This document shows positions 27,317 through 37,819 of a stretch of DNA of 64,000 nt, one piece after another; position 1 is the first letter of the stretch; every line of letters begins with the position of its first letter. The notes under the pieces were generated by a model that worked only from the letters and a program-made list of their open reading frames with translations, ran no database searches and had not been told where the DNA came from. This DNA comes from Stygiolobus azoricus (GTDB lineage Archaea; Thermoproteota; Thermoprotei_A; Sulfolobales; Sulfolobaceae). The translations under genes were made by a program, and so were the position numbers. The DNA lies in NCBI RefSeq assembly GCF_009729035.1, contig NZ_CP045483.1:310001-374000 (forward strand), in the 5' to 3' direction.

Positions 27317-27910
27317 ATGGAGGAATTACCTGCGACTGCTTTAGGTGTGAGATTAAGTGATAGCATAATTCTTGCAGGAGAAAGAAGGCTAAGTTATGGA
27401 AGCTTTGTATTAAGTAGGTCTGCCAAGAAAGTGTTTAAAATAGGTCGTTTTGGAATAGCTGGTGCAGGAATAATAGGAGATGTACAAACGTTAACAAGGA
27501 TTATGGACGTTGAAATACGATATTATGAAATGTATAATAATAGAAAAATCAGCACTAAAGCTGCAGCTCAATTATTATCAGTGATCTTATACCAGAATAA
27601 ATGGATGCCATACATTTCAGAACTATTATTTGGAGGGTTTGACGAAGACGGACCGAAAATGTATATACTAGATCCTATAGGGTCATTAATAGAAGATGAT
27701 TACGCTGCGGTAGGATCTGGGGCAAGAGTAGCGATTGGTGTTTTAGAAAGTGAGTATAAACCGAACCTATCAATAGACAAGGCTAAGGAAATAGTAATAA
27801 AAGCTATGAAAGCTTCTATAGAGAGAGATGTAACATCTGGAGATGGTATAGATTTACTTATAATTAAAAAAGGAGAAATTAATGAAGAATTTATAAAGAT
27901 AGTGGAGTAG
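27317..27910 (+). CDS. psmB: 20S proteasome beta subunit lacking the catalytic threonine
   Basis: A 197-residue beta subunit with [11 protein letters not shown], and the [12 protein letters not shown] and SGDGID segments of the core. Aligned on the N-terminal strand, ATALG stands where active beta subunits have TTTVG, so the nucleophile Thr1 is replaced, while the ERR and AKK segments are kept. This matches the inactive one of two Sulfolobales beta subunits, which is structural and helps assemble the active one. No beta subunit with an active threonine is in this window. Confidence 0.88.
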   Translation: MEELPATALGVRLSDSIILAGERRLSYGSFVLSRSAKKVFKIGRFGIAGAGIIGDVQTLTRIMDVEIRYYEMYNNRKISTKAAAQLLSVILYQNKWMPYISELLFGGFDEDGPKMYILDPIGSLIEDDYAAVGSGARVAIGVLESEYKPNLSIDKAKEIVIKAMKASIERDVTSGDGIDLLIIKKGEINEEFIKIVE

Positions 27911-27937
27911 ATATTTATCTTAATTATTTAAAAATAT

Positions 27938-28324
27938 TTAGCTTCTCTTTATACAATAATATACATGATCCATCATTTTAAACAAGTTTTCCTTTATTAA
28001 GCCCAAGTTTTTGGAAGAAATTTTAACTATTAATCCGTATAGTGAGATTTGATCTAAAATTGTGCCGTCATCTTGTAGTTTCTCATAGAAGAGATAACCG
28101 TGAGCACAAAAATCTTTTTCAGTATATGAAGGTTTCTCAATCGATATTTCTACTGTAACTTTTTCTCCCTCCTTGAATAGATTTATTTCCTCTACTATAT
28201 CAGTCTCAATTACTATATTTTGTTCACATTCAAGTTTTAGAATTAATAAGTTCTTTAAGTTACCGCGTTCAATCTTGCTAGTCGTACAAGAGAGGTACAG
28301 CTTACCTGGCTGTATAGACTGCAT
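27938..28324 (-). CDS. rpo8: RNA polymerase subunit Rpo8 (RpoG)
   Basis: A 128-residue OB-fold subunit specific to Crenarchaeota and relatives, homologous to eukaryotic Rpb8. Signature pieces are IERGNLKNLLILKLECE, KPSYTEKDFCAHGYLF, ISLYGLIVKISS and the C-terminal FKMMDHVYYCIKR. It lies on the opposite strand between psmB and the SmAP3 gene. The promoter region of 51 bases is shared with the divergent SmAP3 gene. Confidence 0.9.
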   Translation of the reverse strand: MQSIQPGKLYLSCTTSKIERGNLKNLLILKLECEQNIVIETDIVEEINLFKEGEKVTVEISIEKPSYTEKDFCAHGYLFYEKLQDDGTILDQISLYGLIVKISSKNLGLIKENLFKMMDHVYYCIKRS

Positions 28325-28375
28325 ATTTCTAATTGAAATGCTGGATTAAATATTATTAACCATTTTGAGATACGT

Positions 28376-28813
28376 ATGGATATGAGCAGTAGAAGAGTAA
28401 GTGGAGATCTAAACACTTTAATCGATAAAACTATAATTGTAAAACTATCTAATAATAAGACATATTCTGGAGTTTTAAGCTCTTTCGAACTGTCTCCGTT
28501 TATGATATCATTAACAAACGCTAAAGATAATGAAAATAACACTTATTATAAAGTAATAATAAACGGTTCATTGATTACTGAGATCTTAGTCAAAAATGCA
28601 CCGATTTTTGATCCTAGGGAATTTGCTGAACTAGTAGCAAAAGAATTAAACATCAGAACAGCAGATATTAAAGTCTATGAAGAAGCTGGCATAGTGACTA
28701 TTCTAGACAAAATAAAAGTATCTGAAAACGGAGTAGAAGGAAGTGGACCCCTAGCCCAAAAAGTGTATGACATTTACAATAGTTATGTTGAAAAGAAAAA
28801 GAAAGGAGCATAA
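28376..28813 (+). CDS. SmAP3-type Lsm protein with C-terminal domain
   Basis: A 145-residue Sm-like protein. Residues 8-75 form the Sm fold ([27 protein letters not shown]) and the remaining 70 residues form an extra alpha-beta domain typical of two-domain SmAP3. It binds RNA as a ring. It starts at ATG 28376 or the next ATG at 28382, and ends two bases before tgtA, so a tRNA-related job is plausible. Confidence 0.8.
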   Translation: MDMSSRRVSGDLNTLIDKTIIVKLSNNKTYSGVLSSFELSPFMISLTNAKDNENNTYYKVIINGSLITEILVKNAPIFDPREFAELVAKELNIRTADIKVYEEAGIVTILDKIKVSENGVEGSGPLAQKVYDIYNSYVEKKKKGA

Positions 28814-28815
28814 AG

Positions 28816-30309
28816 ATGGTAGGAGAATTTGAAATAAAAGATGAGGATCTAGCTGGTAGAATAGGAGTACTTAATACAAGGCACGGAAATATTGAGACTC
28901 CAGTTTTTTTCCCTGTGATAAATCCTTTAAAATCTGAGATAACAATAGAAGATATAAAGAGTGTAGGATTTAACAATATAATAACTAATGCTTATTTACT
29001 TAAGAAGAATTTTAATCTTAAGTCTTCAATTCATGAGTTTTTTAAATTCAATGGAGTAATTATGACTGACTCAGGTGCATATCAGATATTACAATATGGT
29101 CAAGTAAACGTTACCAATAAAGAAATCGTAGAGTATGAAAACACCATAAAACCGGATATTGCTGTAATTTTAGATGTACCAACTGGAGATGTAAGAAGTG
29201 AAGAAGAGGCTAAGTACACTGTGGAAGAGACTATAAATAGGGTTAATGAGTCCTTATCTTACATAAAGAACTCCTTAGATGAAATCATATGGGTTTATCC
29301 TATCCAAGGTGGTAGATATCTCAACTTGTTATCTTACTCAGCCAGGTATTCTCTAAAGATCGATGAATTTAAAATTCTTGCATTAGGTAGTCCCACTGTT
29401 TTAATGCAAAGATATGATTATATTCCCTTAATAGATATGATATATACTGCAAAGTCAAACGTAACTAGAGGTAAAGTATTCCACTTGTTTGGAGGTGGAC
29501 TCCCTCATATAATGCCATTTGCTGTCGCATTAGGTGTTGACTCTTTTGATTCAGCTTCATATATTTTATACGCTAGGGATAATAGATACATGACTAGGGA
29601 CAGAGTATATCGTTTAGAAGAACTAGACTACTTTCCTTGCTCATGTCCAGTATGTACTCGATATACGCCTAAAGACCTTCTAGAAATTGATCAAAAATCA
29701 CGAACTAGGCTTTTAGCTCTTCACAATCTTTACGTAATTAAAGAAGAGATTAATGCTATAAAACAATCTATAAAAGAAGGAAGACTCTATGAGTACCTTC
29801 AACAAAAGGCTTTTTCGCATCCAAGGGTTTATGACGCTTTTAAATCCTTATTAAAATACTCCGAATATTTGGAAAAATTTGATCCAAGAACTAAAGGGGA
29901 AATAAAGGGTATATTTCTCTATAATAAAGATTCTTTAGAGAGACCCGAAATAAAAAGGCATCAGTTGAGGTTAAAGGAAATTATTTCACTAAAGTTATCA
30001 GAGCATAAAAAAATCGTTATAACATGTGAGGATTCTTACAACAGTTCAGATCCTAATATAGGAGTATATTTATTCAATCCTTTCTATGGACTTATACCAT
30101 ATGAATTAAGGGAGACCTTTCCTTATTCTCAACACGAAATGCCTAAGATAATAGATGAGGAAGTTCTTCAAGATACTAAGAAGAGAGTTAAAGAATTTCT
30201 GAATACTTTAAAGGACGAAGACATTACGTTATCAATAGTTGGATGTGAAAAATTACATATAAACTCTTCCAGAGACGTTCCTATTAAGTTCTTTCTGGAT
30301 CAGTTCTAG
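28816..30309 (+). CDS. tgtA: archaeal tRNA-guanine(15) transglycosylase, catalytic part
   Basis: Exchanges guanine 15 in the tRNA D loop for preQ0, the first committed step of archaeosine formation. The barrel contains [24 protein letters not shown] with the general-acid aspartate, [17 protein letters not shown] and the zinc site CSCPVC. The chain of 497 residues stops before the PUA domain that euryarchaeal enzymes carry. A PUA-domain protein that could supply it is encoded at 30971-31477 on the other strand. The 3' end overlaps the PAC2 gene by 57 bases. Confidence 0.93.
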   Translation: MVGEFEIKDEDLAGRIGVLNTRHGNIETPVFFPVINPLKSEITIEDIKSVGFNNIITNAYLLKKNFNLKSSIHEFFKFNGVIMTDSGAYQILQYGQVNVTNKEIVEYENTIKPDIAVILDVPTGDVRSEEEAKYTVEETINRVNESLSYIKNSLDEIIWVYPIQGGRYLNLLSYSARYSLKIDEFKILALGSPTVLMQRYDYIPLIDMIYTAKSNVTRGKVFHLFGGGLPHIMPFAVALGVDSFDSASYILYARDNRYMTRDRVYRLEELDYFPCSCPVCTRYTPKDLLEIDQKSRTRLLALHNLYVIKEEINAIKQSIKEGRLYEYLQQKAFSHPRVYDAFKSLLKYSEYLEKFDPRTKGEIKGIFLYNKDSLERPEIKRHQLRLKEIISLKLSEHKKIVITCEDSYNSSDPNIGVYLFNPFYGLIPYELRETFPYSQHEMPKIIDEEVLQDTKKRVKEFLNTLKDEDITLSIVGCEKLHINSSRDVPIKFFLDQF

Positions 30310-30978
30310 TTGTTTTTGAAGTTCTTCCTCTATCTTTTTAGCGTCTTCATATAGTTCTCCTACGTCTATCTTCATATTAAAGATTCTACCTACCTCTTCA
30401 ACCGCTATAGCCGCAGCTGCAGGGTCTATTCTGTCTCTATCAGCATATGGTAGTAATATAGTAGCGGGTAAATCCTCGATCTCTGAATATATAGTAAATA
30501 GCGCCAGTGGTCCAATCATTAATAACTGTTTCTCCATCATCGGGTAACTTAGGTTTAGCTGACTTTTTGAAGTCTTAAGCCAACGTAAATTACAGTTAGA
30601 GGTTCTATATCTTTTATCGAGACCTCCTATTAAGATAACGTTAGTCACGTTTAGTTTTTTCAGCCATTTTACTATTGTTTCTGAAAATTCATTAGCTTCT
30701 CTCTGTAAAGGTAATAAATGGCTTAAGAGAACTAAAAGGTGGTTCTTATCATCATAAAATAGTTCAAAAGGGGTAGCTATCCCGTACTCATCTAGAAAAG
30801 TGACATCACGTAAATATTTAGTAAGTACAAATCCAACTCTTTTCATTCCTAGTTTTAAGGCAATGTATCTAGTAGCTATATATCCGACTTCTCCTAATGT
30901 TCTAAAACCTGTTATGAAGTTAACTCCTTTTAACTGATCCTCATTAATTCCTTTAAGTACAATCTTGATATTATTCAT
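30253..30978 (-). CDS. PAC2-family proteasome assembly chaperone
   Basis: A 241-residue protein of the PAC2 fold (PbaA/PbaB). [23 protein letters not shown] matches the first conserved segment, [15 protein letters not shown] the second, and [20 protein letters not shown] the C-terminal part, followed by a charged coiled helix. It probably assists proteasome assembly or acts as an ATP-independent chaperone. It is encoded in one line with the PUA protein and PAN, overlapping by 8 and 4 bases, which supports a proteasome link. Confidence 0.8.
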   Translation of the reverse strand: MNNIKIVLKGINEDQLKGVNFITGFRTLGEVGYIATRYIALKLGMKRVGFVLTKYLRDVTFLDEYGIATPFELFYDDKNHLLVLLSHLLPLQREANEFSETIVKWLKKLNVTNVILIGGLDKRYRTSNCNLRWLKTSKSQLNLSYPMMEKQLLMIGPLALFTIYSEIEDLPATILLPYADRDRIDPAAAAIAVEEVGRIFNMKIDVGELYEDAKKIEEELQKQLELIQKELNRNVSGRVYM

Positions 30979-31477
30979 CTTTTACCTCCCTCTTAACAAT
31001 TACAGCAATACCCCTTTTATAATGTTTTACTTCCTCTCCCGATACTCTCGCCCTTCCGATAGCCAACAGTTCATCATCTTCGTTAACAACGAGTACTTCA
31101 TCTCCAGCCCTTATACTCTCGTCTGCTTCCAATACGAATTTACAGAAAACATTTCTACCTTCTTTTATGAATTGTGATATATCATTAAGGACTACAAACC
31201 TAAACTTAGGTTTATCACTACACTTTTTTATGATTTGTCCGCTTATTTCAGTTAAAGAAAATAAATAATCCTGTGCCCTTAAGACTAAGAATAATCTAAG
31301 GTTATGATCTAAAATATTACGGATTTTATTCGTAGCCATTGAATACTGTATAAAAAATTTCTCATTAGGTGGAAATAAACAATCTGCTATTGTGGAAGAA
31401 AACTGATAAGACGCTATAGTTTTTAACTTTCTAATTTCCGCATAAGATGCTGGCTTAGCTTGGGTTAAGTTAATCAT
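30971..31477 (-). CDS. PUA-domain protein, likely detached TgtA RNA-binding part
   Basis: A 168-residue protein with an N-terminal alpha-beta domain of the type that precedes PUA in archaeal transglycosylases ([20 protein letters not shown]) and a C-terminal PUA domain ([33 protein letters not shown], split here). In euryarchaea these domains are fused to TgtA. Here TgtA lacks them and is a neighbour on the other strand. It overlaps the PAN gene by four bases and the PAC2 gene by eight. Confidence 0.8.
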   Translation of the reverse strand: MINLTQAKPASYAEIRKLKTIASYQFSSTIADCLFPPNEKFFIQYSMATNKIRNILDHNLRLFLVLRAQDYLFSLTEISGQIIKKCSDKPKFRFVVLNDISQFIKEGRNVFCKFVLEADESIRAGDEVLVVNEDDELLAIGRARVSGEEVKHYKRGIAVIVKREVKDE

Positions 31478-32658
31478 ACATACTTTTCAGCTCTCTCTGA
31501 GATTTTATTTTTGAATCTGCTTTTTTTCACTTTAGTTATTGCACCGATTATATCATTATAAGTTACAAACTTTCTTCCGTCTCGTATAGCATTATACCCA
31601 GCCTCAGTACATATGTTTTTAATATCAGCTCCGCTCAAACCTTCTGTTAATTTAGCTAACTCCGAATAATCTATTGTTGAGTCCACTTTCATTTTAGACA
31701 AGTAAATCTTGAATATTTCTTCTCTTCCTCTAAGATCTGGTAACGGAACCTCTATTAGTCTGTCAAATCTACCTGGTCTAAGTAATGCAGGGTCTAATAT
31801 GTCAATTCTGTTAGTAGCTGCTATTATCTTAACATTATCAAGAGGTTTAAATCCATCTATTTCAGCTAAGAGTTGCATTAATGTCCTCTGAACTTCTCTC
31901 TCCCCGCTAGTTCCCATATCTATCCTTTTAGCACCTATGGCATCTATTTCGTCTATAAATACGATTGCTGGTGCTTTTCTCCTAGCTAACTCAAATACTT
32001 CCCTTACAATTCTAGCTCCTTCTCCAACGAATTTTTGAGCGAATTCAGATGCAACAACTTGTATGAATGTTGCGTTACTTTCAGTAGCAACTGCTTTAGC
32101 TAGCATTGTTTTACCTGTCCCAGGCGGACCGTAGAGTAAAACTCCTTTAGGCGGCTCTATTCCTATTTCCTTAAATAACTCTGGATTTTTTAACGGCATT
32201 TCGACTACTTCTCTTAACTCCTGGATTTGGGCCTCTAATCCACCTATATCTGAGTAATGAATGCTAGGTTTCTCAATGACCTCAAAGGATTTTACTAATA
32301 CATCCTCTCTATTGGGTAAAATTTCAACAATCGCAGATCCTCTTTGAGTTAATGCAACTGATATGCCAGGCTTTATTTTCTTTATATCTATAGACGAAGT
32401 CACATTCACTACTAAATTAGGACCCGAAGAACTTCTTACTATTACTCTCCCATCCGGTAAGACGTCTAGTACAGTAGCTTCGATGTAAGGAGGTGCTAGT
32501 AATTTTTCTAACTCTCCTTTATACCAGTTAAGATCTTGCCTTAATTTTTCTAACTCTTTGGTAAGAGATTCTATCTTTTCTTCAAGAAGTCTCACAATGG
32601 CATCATCATTATTATTAGAATAATTGCGAGACTTATAGCTATCAATTTCTCCTGACAA
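31474..32658 (-). CDS. pan: proteasome-activating nucleotidase PAN
   Basis: An AAA+ unfoldase of 394 residues that feeds proteins into the 20S core. A coiled coil covers about 20-53, an OB domain 57-118, then Walker A GPPGTGKT, Walker [12 protein letters not shown], and the arginine fingers [10 protein letters not shown]. The C-terminus is KYV: the penultimate tyrosine that docks into the alpha ring is present, but the residue before it is Lys instead of the usual hydrophobic one. It is the first gene of a three-gene set with the PUA and PAC2 proteins. Confidence 0.95.
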   Translation of the reverse strand: MSGEIDSYKSRNYSNNNDDAIVRLLEEKIESLTKELEKLRQDLNWYKGELEKLLAPPYIEATVLDVLPDGRVIVRSSSGPNLVVNVTSSIDIKKIKPGISVALTQRGSAIVEILPNREDVLVKSFEVIEKPSIHYSDIGGLEAQIQELREVVEMPLKNPELFKEIGIEPPKGVLLYGPPGTGKTMLAKAVATESNATFIQVVASEFAQKFVGEGARIVREVFELARRKAPAIVFIDEIDAIGAKRIDMGTSGEREVQRTLMQLLAEIDGFKPLDNVKIIAATNRIDILDPALLRPGRFDRLIEVPLPDLRGREEIFKIYLSKMKVDSTIDYSELAKLTEGLSGADIKNICTEAGYNAIRDGRKFVTYNDIIGAITKVKKSRFKNKISERAEKYV

Positions 32659-32712
32659 CTGACCTCAGTATTATTATTGATTAAAAACCCTAAAAATGTT
32701 TAAGAGTGGATA

Positions 32713-33222
32713 TTGAGTATAGATCCTATGCAAAGTCAAGCATTAAAATACTGTGAGCTATGCGGATCACCTATTAAAGGTAACGGGATTACAGTGTCTT
32801 TTGAAGGGAGTATAATTACAGTATGCCCTGCATGTTATGCAAAAATAAAGAAAAGTGCAAAAATTACAGATTTACCTAAACAGACACAGCCTAAGAAAAG
32901 TATAAAACCAGCAGTACCAAAGATAAGTAGTGAAGTGGAGCTAGAAGTAGTAGATGATTATTATAAGTTAATTAAAGAGGCAAGGGAAAAGTTAAAGCTA
33001 ACACAACAACAACTTGCACAACAGCTCAAAGTTTCGGAAAATATAATAAAAAGGTTCGAAAGCGGAAAATTAAAGCCCACGATTCAACAAGCAAAACAAT
33101 TAGAAAAGATCTTAGGAATTAAGTTGCTAATACCAGTTGAGGAGGGAGGAGAAGAAGAGGAAGAAGGAGACTTCACTCTAACCTTGGGCGATGTGGCACA
33201 TATTAGAGAGGGTAAAAGTTGA
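32713..33222 (+). CDS. archaeal multiprotein bridging factor 1 (aMBF1)
   Basis: A 169-residue protein with an N-terminal zinc ribbon (CELCGS and CPACYA), a flexible Lys/Pro linker, and a helix-turn-helix domain ending the chain ([24 protein letters not shown]). The Cro-type domain is the MBF1 core. In Sulfolobus aMBF1 is linked to ribosomes. The TTG at 32713 and ATG at 32728 are both possible starts. It overlaps hflX by four bases. Confidence 0.87.
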   Translation: MSIDPMQSQALKYCELCGSPIKGNGITVSFEGSIITVCPACYAKIKKSAKITDLPKQTQPKKSIKPAVPKISSEVELEVVDDYYKLIKEAREKLKLTQQQLAQQLKVSENIIKRFESGKLKPTIQQAKQLEKILGIKLLIPVEEGGEEEEEGDFTLTLGDVAHIREGKS

Positions 33223-34286
33223 AGGCGATATTATTCGTTAATGAAGAATTTGAAGATGAGGCGGTAGCTCTAGCAGAATCTGCTTTATATGAGATAGCAA
33301 AAGTTTATCCTTTGCCAAGGAAACCTAATCCAGTTTTTTATTTACAGAAAGATAAACTTGAACAAATAAAGAACGATAATAGCATAGAAGCTATAATAAT
33401 TTTTGATTTAGTAAAATCGAGGCAATTCATAGGGCTGTATAGGGAAATTCCTTACAAAAAAGTTCTTGATAAAGTATTATTATTATTAGAGATTTTCGCT
33501 TTACATGCAGGTTCGAAAGAAGCAAAGCTTCAGATAGAGCTAGCAAAATTACGTTATGAGTTACCTATAATCAAAGATATGTATAAAAAGACAAAGATAA
33601 CGGAGCAACAAGGACCACTAGGAGCTGGGGTTTACGGTGTAGAGGCAGCGATTAGATTATACCTTAGGAGAATAGTTAAAATAAGGCAAGAATTAGAGCA
33701 GTTACGTAAGGTTAAAGAAGAGCAGATTAAAAAGAACGATTTCAAAAAGATAGCCATAGTAGGATATACTAATGCCGGTAAAACAACACTTTTTAACGCT
33801 TTAACTGGCTTAAGACAAAAAGTTGACTCCTCTATGTTCACCACAACATCTCCTAAGCGTTACTCAATCCCTATAAAACTTGACGGTAAAAAGGAGAAAG
33901 TGTTGCTAATAGATACTGTAGGGTTTATAAGGGGAATTCCTCCACAAATAGTAGAGGCTTTCTTCGTCACTTTATCTGAAGCAAAATATGCTGATATTCT
34001 CGTCTTAGTGTTAGACGCATCAATCAATGATAGTATGCTAATAGAAATGCTTACCAGTTCAATTGAAGTATTACGTGAACTAGGAATATCAGGCAAACCT
34101 ATGCTTATAGTCCTTAATAAGGTAGATCTAGTCCAGAAAGAAGACGTAGAGAATAAGATAGCTATAGTAAAGAAAATAAGTGAGAATCTTTACTCCCCGA
34201 TAGAAGATATAATTCCAGTATCAGCTTTGAAAGGTATTAATCTTAACTATTTAAAGGAGAAATTAACCCACATGGTATGGGCGTAG
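33219..34286 (+). CDS. hflX: GTPase HflX
   Basis: A ribosome-binding GTPase of 355 residues. The N-terminal HflX domain contains the Gly-rich [14 protein letters not shown] loop after a coiled segment. The G domain has G1 [12 protein letters not shown]3 [10 protein letters not shown] and G4 NKVD. The archaeal form lacks the bacterial C-terminal extension. It overlaps aMBF1 upstream and Trm56 downstream, so it belongs to a tight operon of translation-related genes. Confidence 0.95.
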   Translation: MKAILFVNEEFEDEAVALAESALYEIAKVYPLPRKPNPVFYLQKDKLEQIKNDNSIEAIIIFDLVKSRQFIGLYREIPYKKVLDKVLLLLEIFALHAGSKEAKLQIELAKLRYELPIIKDMYKKTKITEQQGPLGAGVYGVEAAIRLYLRRIVKIRQELEQLRKVKEEQIKKNDFKKIAIVGYTNAGKTTLFNALTGLRQKVDSSMFTTTSPKRYSIPIKLDGKKEKVLLIDTVGFIRGIPPQIVEAFFVTLSEAKYADILVLVLDASINDSMLIEMLTSSIEVLRELGISGKPMLIVLNKVDLVQKEDVENKIAIVKKISENLYSPIEDIIPVSALKGINLNYLKEKLTHMVWA

Positions 34287-34825
34287 AACTTAAAGATATT
34301 TACGTATTAAGACTTGGACACAGACCTTTCAGAGATAAGAGAATAACAACTCATGTAATTTTAGTTGCTAGAGCATTTGGCGCTAAAGGAGTTTTCGTTG
34401 AGGGAGAAGATTCTCAATTAGCTAAGACTATATATAGTGTCTTGGAAGAATGGGGAGGAAAATCTTACTTTAAGTTAGAGTTTGTATCTAATCCTAAAAC
34501 TTTGGTCAAAAACTGGAAAGAAAAAGGAGGTAAGGTAGTTCATTTAACAATGTATGGACTAAATCTTACTGAAAAAGTATCAGAGCTCGCTCAGATTAAC
34601 GTTCCCTTATTAGTAATAGTAGGCTCAGAAAAAGTAGAAGGATGGTACTATTATAACGCTGATTATAATATAGCAGTAAGCAACCAACCTCATTCAGAAG
34701 TGTCTGCATTGGCTATCTTTTTAGACAGAATATATAAGGGTGAGGAACTAAATATATCATTTAGTGATGCTAGACTTCTTATTATTCCAAAAGAAAGAGG
34801 AAAGGAGGTGGTAAGACGTGAGTGA
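34277..34825 (+). CDS. trm56: tRNA (cytidine-56-2'-O)-methyltransferase aTrm56
   Basis: A SPOUT methyltransferase of 182 residues that methylates C56 in the T loop of archaeal tRNAs. [19 protein letters not shown] is the family N-terminus; HLTMYGLNL and [39 protein letters not shown], split around the knot, form the SAM site. In some archaea this job is done by a C/D RNA instead. It overlaps the neighbouring genes by 10 and 8 bases. Confidence 0.93.
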   Translation: MGVELKDIYVLRLGHRPFRDKRITTHVILVARAFGAKGVFVEGEDSQLAKTIYSVLEEWGGKSYFKLEFVSNPKTLVKNWKEKGGKVVHLTMYGLNLTEKVSELAQINVPLLVIVGSEKVEGWYYYNADYNIAVSNQPHSEVSALAIFLDRIYKGEELNISFSDARLLIIPKERGKEVVRRE

Positions 34826-35357
34826 TAAGACTGATACTTTAATCTTACAATTAGCGAAGGAATTGGTCGGTGAAGATGCAGCTGATTTATTAAAGTACTT
34901 ACTAAAGAAAAGAACGGAAATAACTGATGAGGAACTGGCTAAAGAACTTAACGTTAAACCTAATGAGGTAAGGAAAAAACTCTATTTACTCTCTGAGCAG
35001 GGTTTTGTTACTAGCAGGAAAACAAAGGACAAGGACTCCAGCTTATATATTTATTATTGGAAGGTAAATCTAGATCAGATAAACGATGTTCTTTTGAATA
35101 GGAAGAGGATGATACTTGATAAGCTAAAGATTAGGTATGAACAAGAAAAAGACTCGTTATTCTACTTCTGCCCCCAAGATAACATAAAGTATACTATGGA
35201 CGAGGCCTTAGAGAATGAGTTTAAGTGTCCTAAATGCGGAAGCGTTCTTCAGTATTATGAATCAGAAAAAGCTAGGCAGTTTTTAGGACAAAAAATTAAA
35301 CAGTTAGAAGATGAAATAGAAAGAGAGACAAAACGTGGGAAAACTAACGGTAGTTGA
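34818..35357 (+). CDS. tfe: transcription factor E alpha subunit (TFE)
   Basis: A 179-residue TFIIE-alpha relative that helps open promoters. Residues 1-95 form the winged helix ([21 protein letters not shown]). A zinc ribbon follows at about 112-145: FYFCPQDN and FKCPKCGS, so only three of the four usual cysteines are present, with Asp in the second position. A C-terminal charged helix ends the chain. It overlaps trm56 by 8 bases and the methyltransferase gene by 23. Confidence 0.92.
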   Translation: MSDKTDTLILQLAKELVGEDAADLLKYLLKKRTEITDEELAKELNVKPNEVRKKLYLLSEQGFVTSRKTKDKDSSLYIYYWKVNLDQINDVLLNRKRMILDKLKIRYEQEKDSLFYFCPQDNIKYTMDEALENEFKCPKCGSVLQYYESEKARQFLGQKIKQLEDEIERETKRGKTNGS

Positions 35358-36321
35358 TCTATTCTCAGGTGCGGGAGGTTTTTCTTTAGGTTTCAGGAAA
35401 GCTGGATTTGAAATCAAAGTAGCTATAGATATAAATCATTCGGCAGCAAGGACATATTCAGCTAACTTTCCTAACACAATAGTCATTGAAGATGATATAC
35501 GTAGCATATCTGGTGACGATATAATACATTTAGTTGGAGGAGAGGTTGATATAGTTATAGGTAGTCCCCCTTGTGAACCTTACACTGGAGCAAATCCGCT
35601 AAGAATGAAAGAGCCTCTTGATAGACTTTACTTAGACGAAAAAGGAGAACTAACTCTTGAGTACATAAGACTAGTAGGAGAGCTTTCACCTAAAATATTT
35701 GTAATGGAGAACGTTCCATCAATTACTAATACAGAAAGCCTGAAGGATGCAATTAGATTGGAATTTAGGAGAGTTGGTTATGAGAAAATATTCTTTAACT
35801 ATCTAAAAGCTGAGGATTATGGAAATCCATCAAGAAGAATAAGGGTATTTATTTCTAACATACCTTTGGATCCTCCTAAGTCAAGTAGATACGTTATGGT
35901 ATGGGATGCAATCAAAGATCTATCCGATCCTAAAACCTATAATGAAGTCCCAAATCATGAAGTTCAGGAGGTTAATGAGAGAAAGCTTAAGGAAATCGCA
36001 AAGACGGAAATTGATGATTATCTAACAATGTTCAGAGGGAGTTCTGGTAGGAATATCCCATTATACATAAGGCTTAACCCTAATAAGCTAGCTCCTACTG
36101 TAATGGGTAATTCCAGATTTATACACCCATACGAGAACAGGTTTTTAACAGTCAGAGAGCAAGCAAGATTAATGAGCTATCCTGATTTTCACGTGTTTCT
36201 TGGAAGTAGGGATGATCAGTTTAATCAAGTAGGTGAAGCAGTGCCAGTAGCCTTATCTACTGCGATCGCACGACAAATAATGAGTGAATACTATGCCCGA
36301 GATATTCGTAGTGTTGCATAA
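35335..36321 (+). CDS. DNA cytosine-C5 methyltransferase, orphan
   Basis: A 328-residue C5 methyltransferase. Motif I is [13 protein letters not shown], motif IV is [10 protein letters not shown] with the catalytic cysteine, motif VI is MENVPS, motif VIII is NPSRRIRVF in place of QxRxR, and motif X is [12 protein letters not shown]. The space for target recognition between motifs VIII and IX is short. No restriction endonuclease is near. It is encoded within the tfe operon, overlapping tfe by 23 bases and the next gene by 29, which suggests a resident housekeeping role. RNA as substrate cannot be excluded. Confidence 0.88.
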   Translation: MGKLTVVDLFSGAGGFSLGFRKAGFEIKVAIDINHSAARTYSANFPNTIVIEDDIRSISGDDIIHLVGGEVDIVIGSPPCEPYTGANPLRMKEPLDRLYLDEKGELTLEYIRLVGELSPKIFVMENVPSITNTESLKDAIRLEFRRVGYEKIFFNYLKAEDYGNPSRRIRVFISNIPLDPPKSSRYVMVWDAIKDLSDPKTYNEVPNHEVQEVNERKLKEIAKTEIDDYLTMFRGSSGRNIPLYIRLNPNKLAPTVMGNSRFIHPYENRFLTVREQARLMSYPDFHVFLGSRDDQFNQVGEAVPVALSTAIARQIMSEYYARDIRSVA

Positions 36322-36757
36322 TGTAAGTAGTGTTCAGAAGTTATTAGATTTCGCAAAACTAGCGTTTAATTTAGAAATTAAGTATGTTATAGTGACTAAA
36401 ATAGGTGGGGTAGCCGCTCAAGCAGGAGTAGCAGATGCAAGTAAATTAGCTTATAAATTAAACAAATCATTTATAGTACTACCAGACTTAAAGGATGCTA
36501 TAGAGCTTTTCTCGCCAGATACAATAATCTTAATTTCTCAACAAGCAGATAAGGTCTTTTCTCCATCAATAATTTCTAACAAAAAGAGAGTTATGTTAAT
36601 CTTTTCAGGCATAGAATCTGGATTTAGTAAGATAGAGCAAAGTTTGGGAGAGGTTTATAAGTTACCTATCTTTAAGGGTGAAGTTCCACCAGTTGCTTCA
36701 TTAGCCGTAATTTCATATATGTTAAGTGGAGAAGAATTTAAAAAAGATCAAAGCTAA
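36293..36757 (+). CDS. SPOUT-like protein of the COG4080 type
   Basis: A 154-residue protein annotated in relatives as RecB-family nuclease but more like a SPOUT methyltransferase fold. The pieces [33 protein letters not shown] and [14 protein letters not shown], followed by [13 protein letters not shown], resemble the knotted SAM-binding region. ATG 36293 is preferred to 36284. It overlaps the methyltransferase gene upstream and is followed by tRNA-Val after 12 bases. Function is unproven. Confidence 0.65.
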   Translation: MPEIFVVLHNVSSVQKLLDFAKLAFNLEIKYVIVTKIGGVAAQAGVADASKLAYKLNKSFIVLPDLKDAIELFSPDTIILISQQADKVFSPSIISNKKRVMLIFSGIESGFSKIEQSLGEVYKLPIFKGEVPPVASLAVISYMLSGEEFKKDQS

Positions 36758-36769
36758 AAAAGATGTAGT

Positions 36770-36858
36770 GGGCCCGTCGTCTAGCCTGGTTAGGACGCCG
36801 CCCTTACAAGCTCTGCTAGGAGAGGCGGAGGTCCTGGGTTCAAGTCCCAGCGGGCCCA
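36770..36858 (+). tRNA. tRNA-Val(TAC) with a 14-nt intron
   Basis: Acceptor GGGCCCG/CGGGCCC with discriminator A. The anticodon stem is CCGCC/GGCGG, with 21 bases between: loop CTTACA, a 14-base insert, then A38. T arm CTGGG-TTCAAGT-CCCAG. The anticodon reads TAC. The intron lies after position 37, the usual archaeal site. CCA is not encoded. Confidence 0.9.
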
Positions 36859-37060
36859 CTTTTATTTTAAAATAATTTTTAGGTGAAGTATGTAAGAAAG
36901 TATCATGCTACTTTTTTGTTAATAAATTTAAATTCACGCCAATTGCTTTTCTAAACTCGAGAGTTCCTACTTACCATTTTAGGTCCTCGATTAGTTCCTC
37001 GACAGTTTTAAATATTTTATATGATTAAAAATATGGTTTTGAGAAATATCAGAGCCAATT

Positions 37061-37771
37061 ATGAAAAACGAGGAAATAACCGATATCAAAGAAATAAGGA
37101 AGAAAATAGGAGAAACAACTGGTAAATTAATTTTTTATATAGTACTCTATGTGGTAATAGAAGCGATAATCAACATCCTAGTTTTTCCCCATTTTAGAGA
37201 AAATGATTACCTCATTACCTAGTATATCTTATATCAGTTCGTCTAGCAGTTCTACCAACGCCTCTGCAAGTACACAATCAGTAGCCGGCTACGAACATTA
37301 CATAAATGTTCTATTATCGCTATTATTTGGATACTTTATAGTTCAAGCGTTTGTTAATGTTTTATACTGGAATTTGAGATTAAAATATGACCATTCGACA
37401 GCTGCTTCAATGAGAAGTGTTTTAGACTAATAGGAATTGGAGCATTAGTAGCTGCAATAGCCGGTGGAATAGCTGGGGGGCCGCAGGTGTAGCATTAGGT
37501 GGTTTTATAAAAATTGTAATAGGTTTTGCATCACAACAAATTCTAGGCCAGGCAGTGGCTAGCATGTTCATCCTTCTAGCTAGGCCATTTAGAATTTTAA
37601 GGATCATATTAATATTCTCAGTGAAGAAAGAATAATTGAAGAAGTTAGTACATTATTATTCACATATTTAAGCAAGTCAGAGGAACAATAGTGCTGGTAC
37701 CAAATAACTCTATAATAGGAAATAAGATCTATCTACTACATAAATCGGGACAGCAAGAAAAGAAGAGTTAG
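37061..37771 (+). pseudogene. decayed MscS-type mechanosensitive channel gene
   Basis: Three or more frameshifts break one membrane protein. The pieces join as: frame from ATG 37061 (basic start, helix FYIVLYVVIEAIINILVF), frame from 37203 (helix YINVLLSLLFGYFIVQAF), then LIGIGALVAAIAGGIAGG near 37430, then, after a run of six G at 37475-37480, GVALGGFIKIVIGFASQQIL and FILLARPFRI, and finally EEVSTLL and VLVPNNSIIGNKIYLL. The last blocks are the MscS pore helix (Gly/Ala-rich), RPF and IPNS motifs. The gene would have encoded a channel releasing solutes on hypo-osmotic shock. Confidence 0.8.
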
Positions 37772-37819
37772 TTACTTTCTGAGTTCCATTTTAATACTCA
37801 GTAATACTTAACGTAATTT

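Noticed and set aside
35335-36321. Restriction-modification system
   Set aside because: Only the methyltransferase is present; neighbours are housekeeping genes.
37203-37430. Independent 75-residue membrane protein gene
   Set aside because: It is one piece of the MscS pseudogene; flanking frames continue the same protein.
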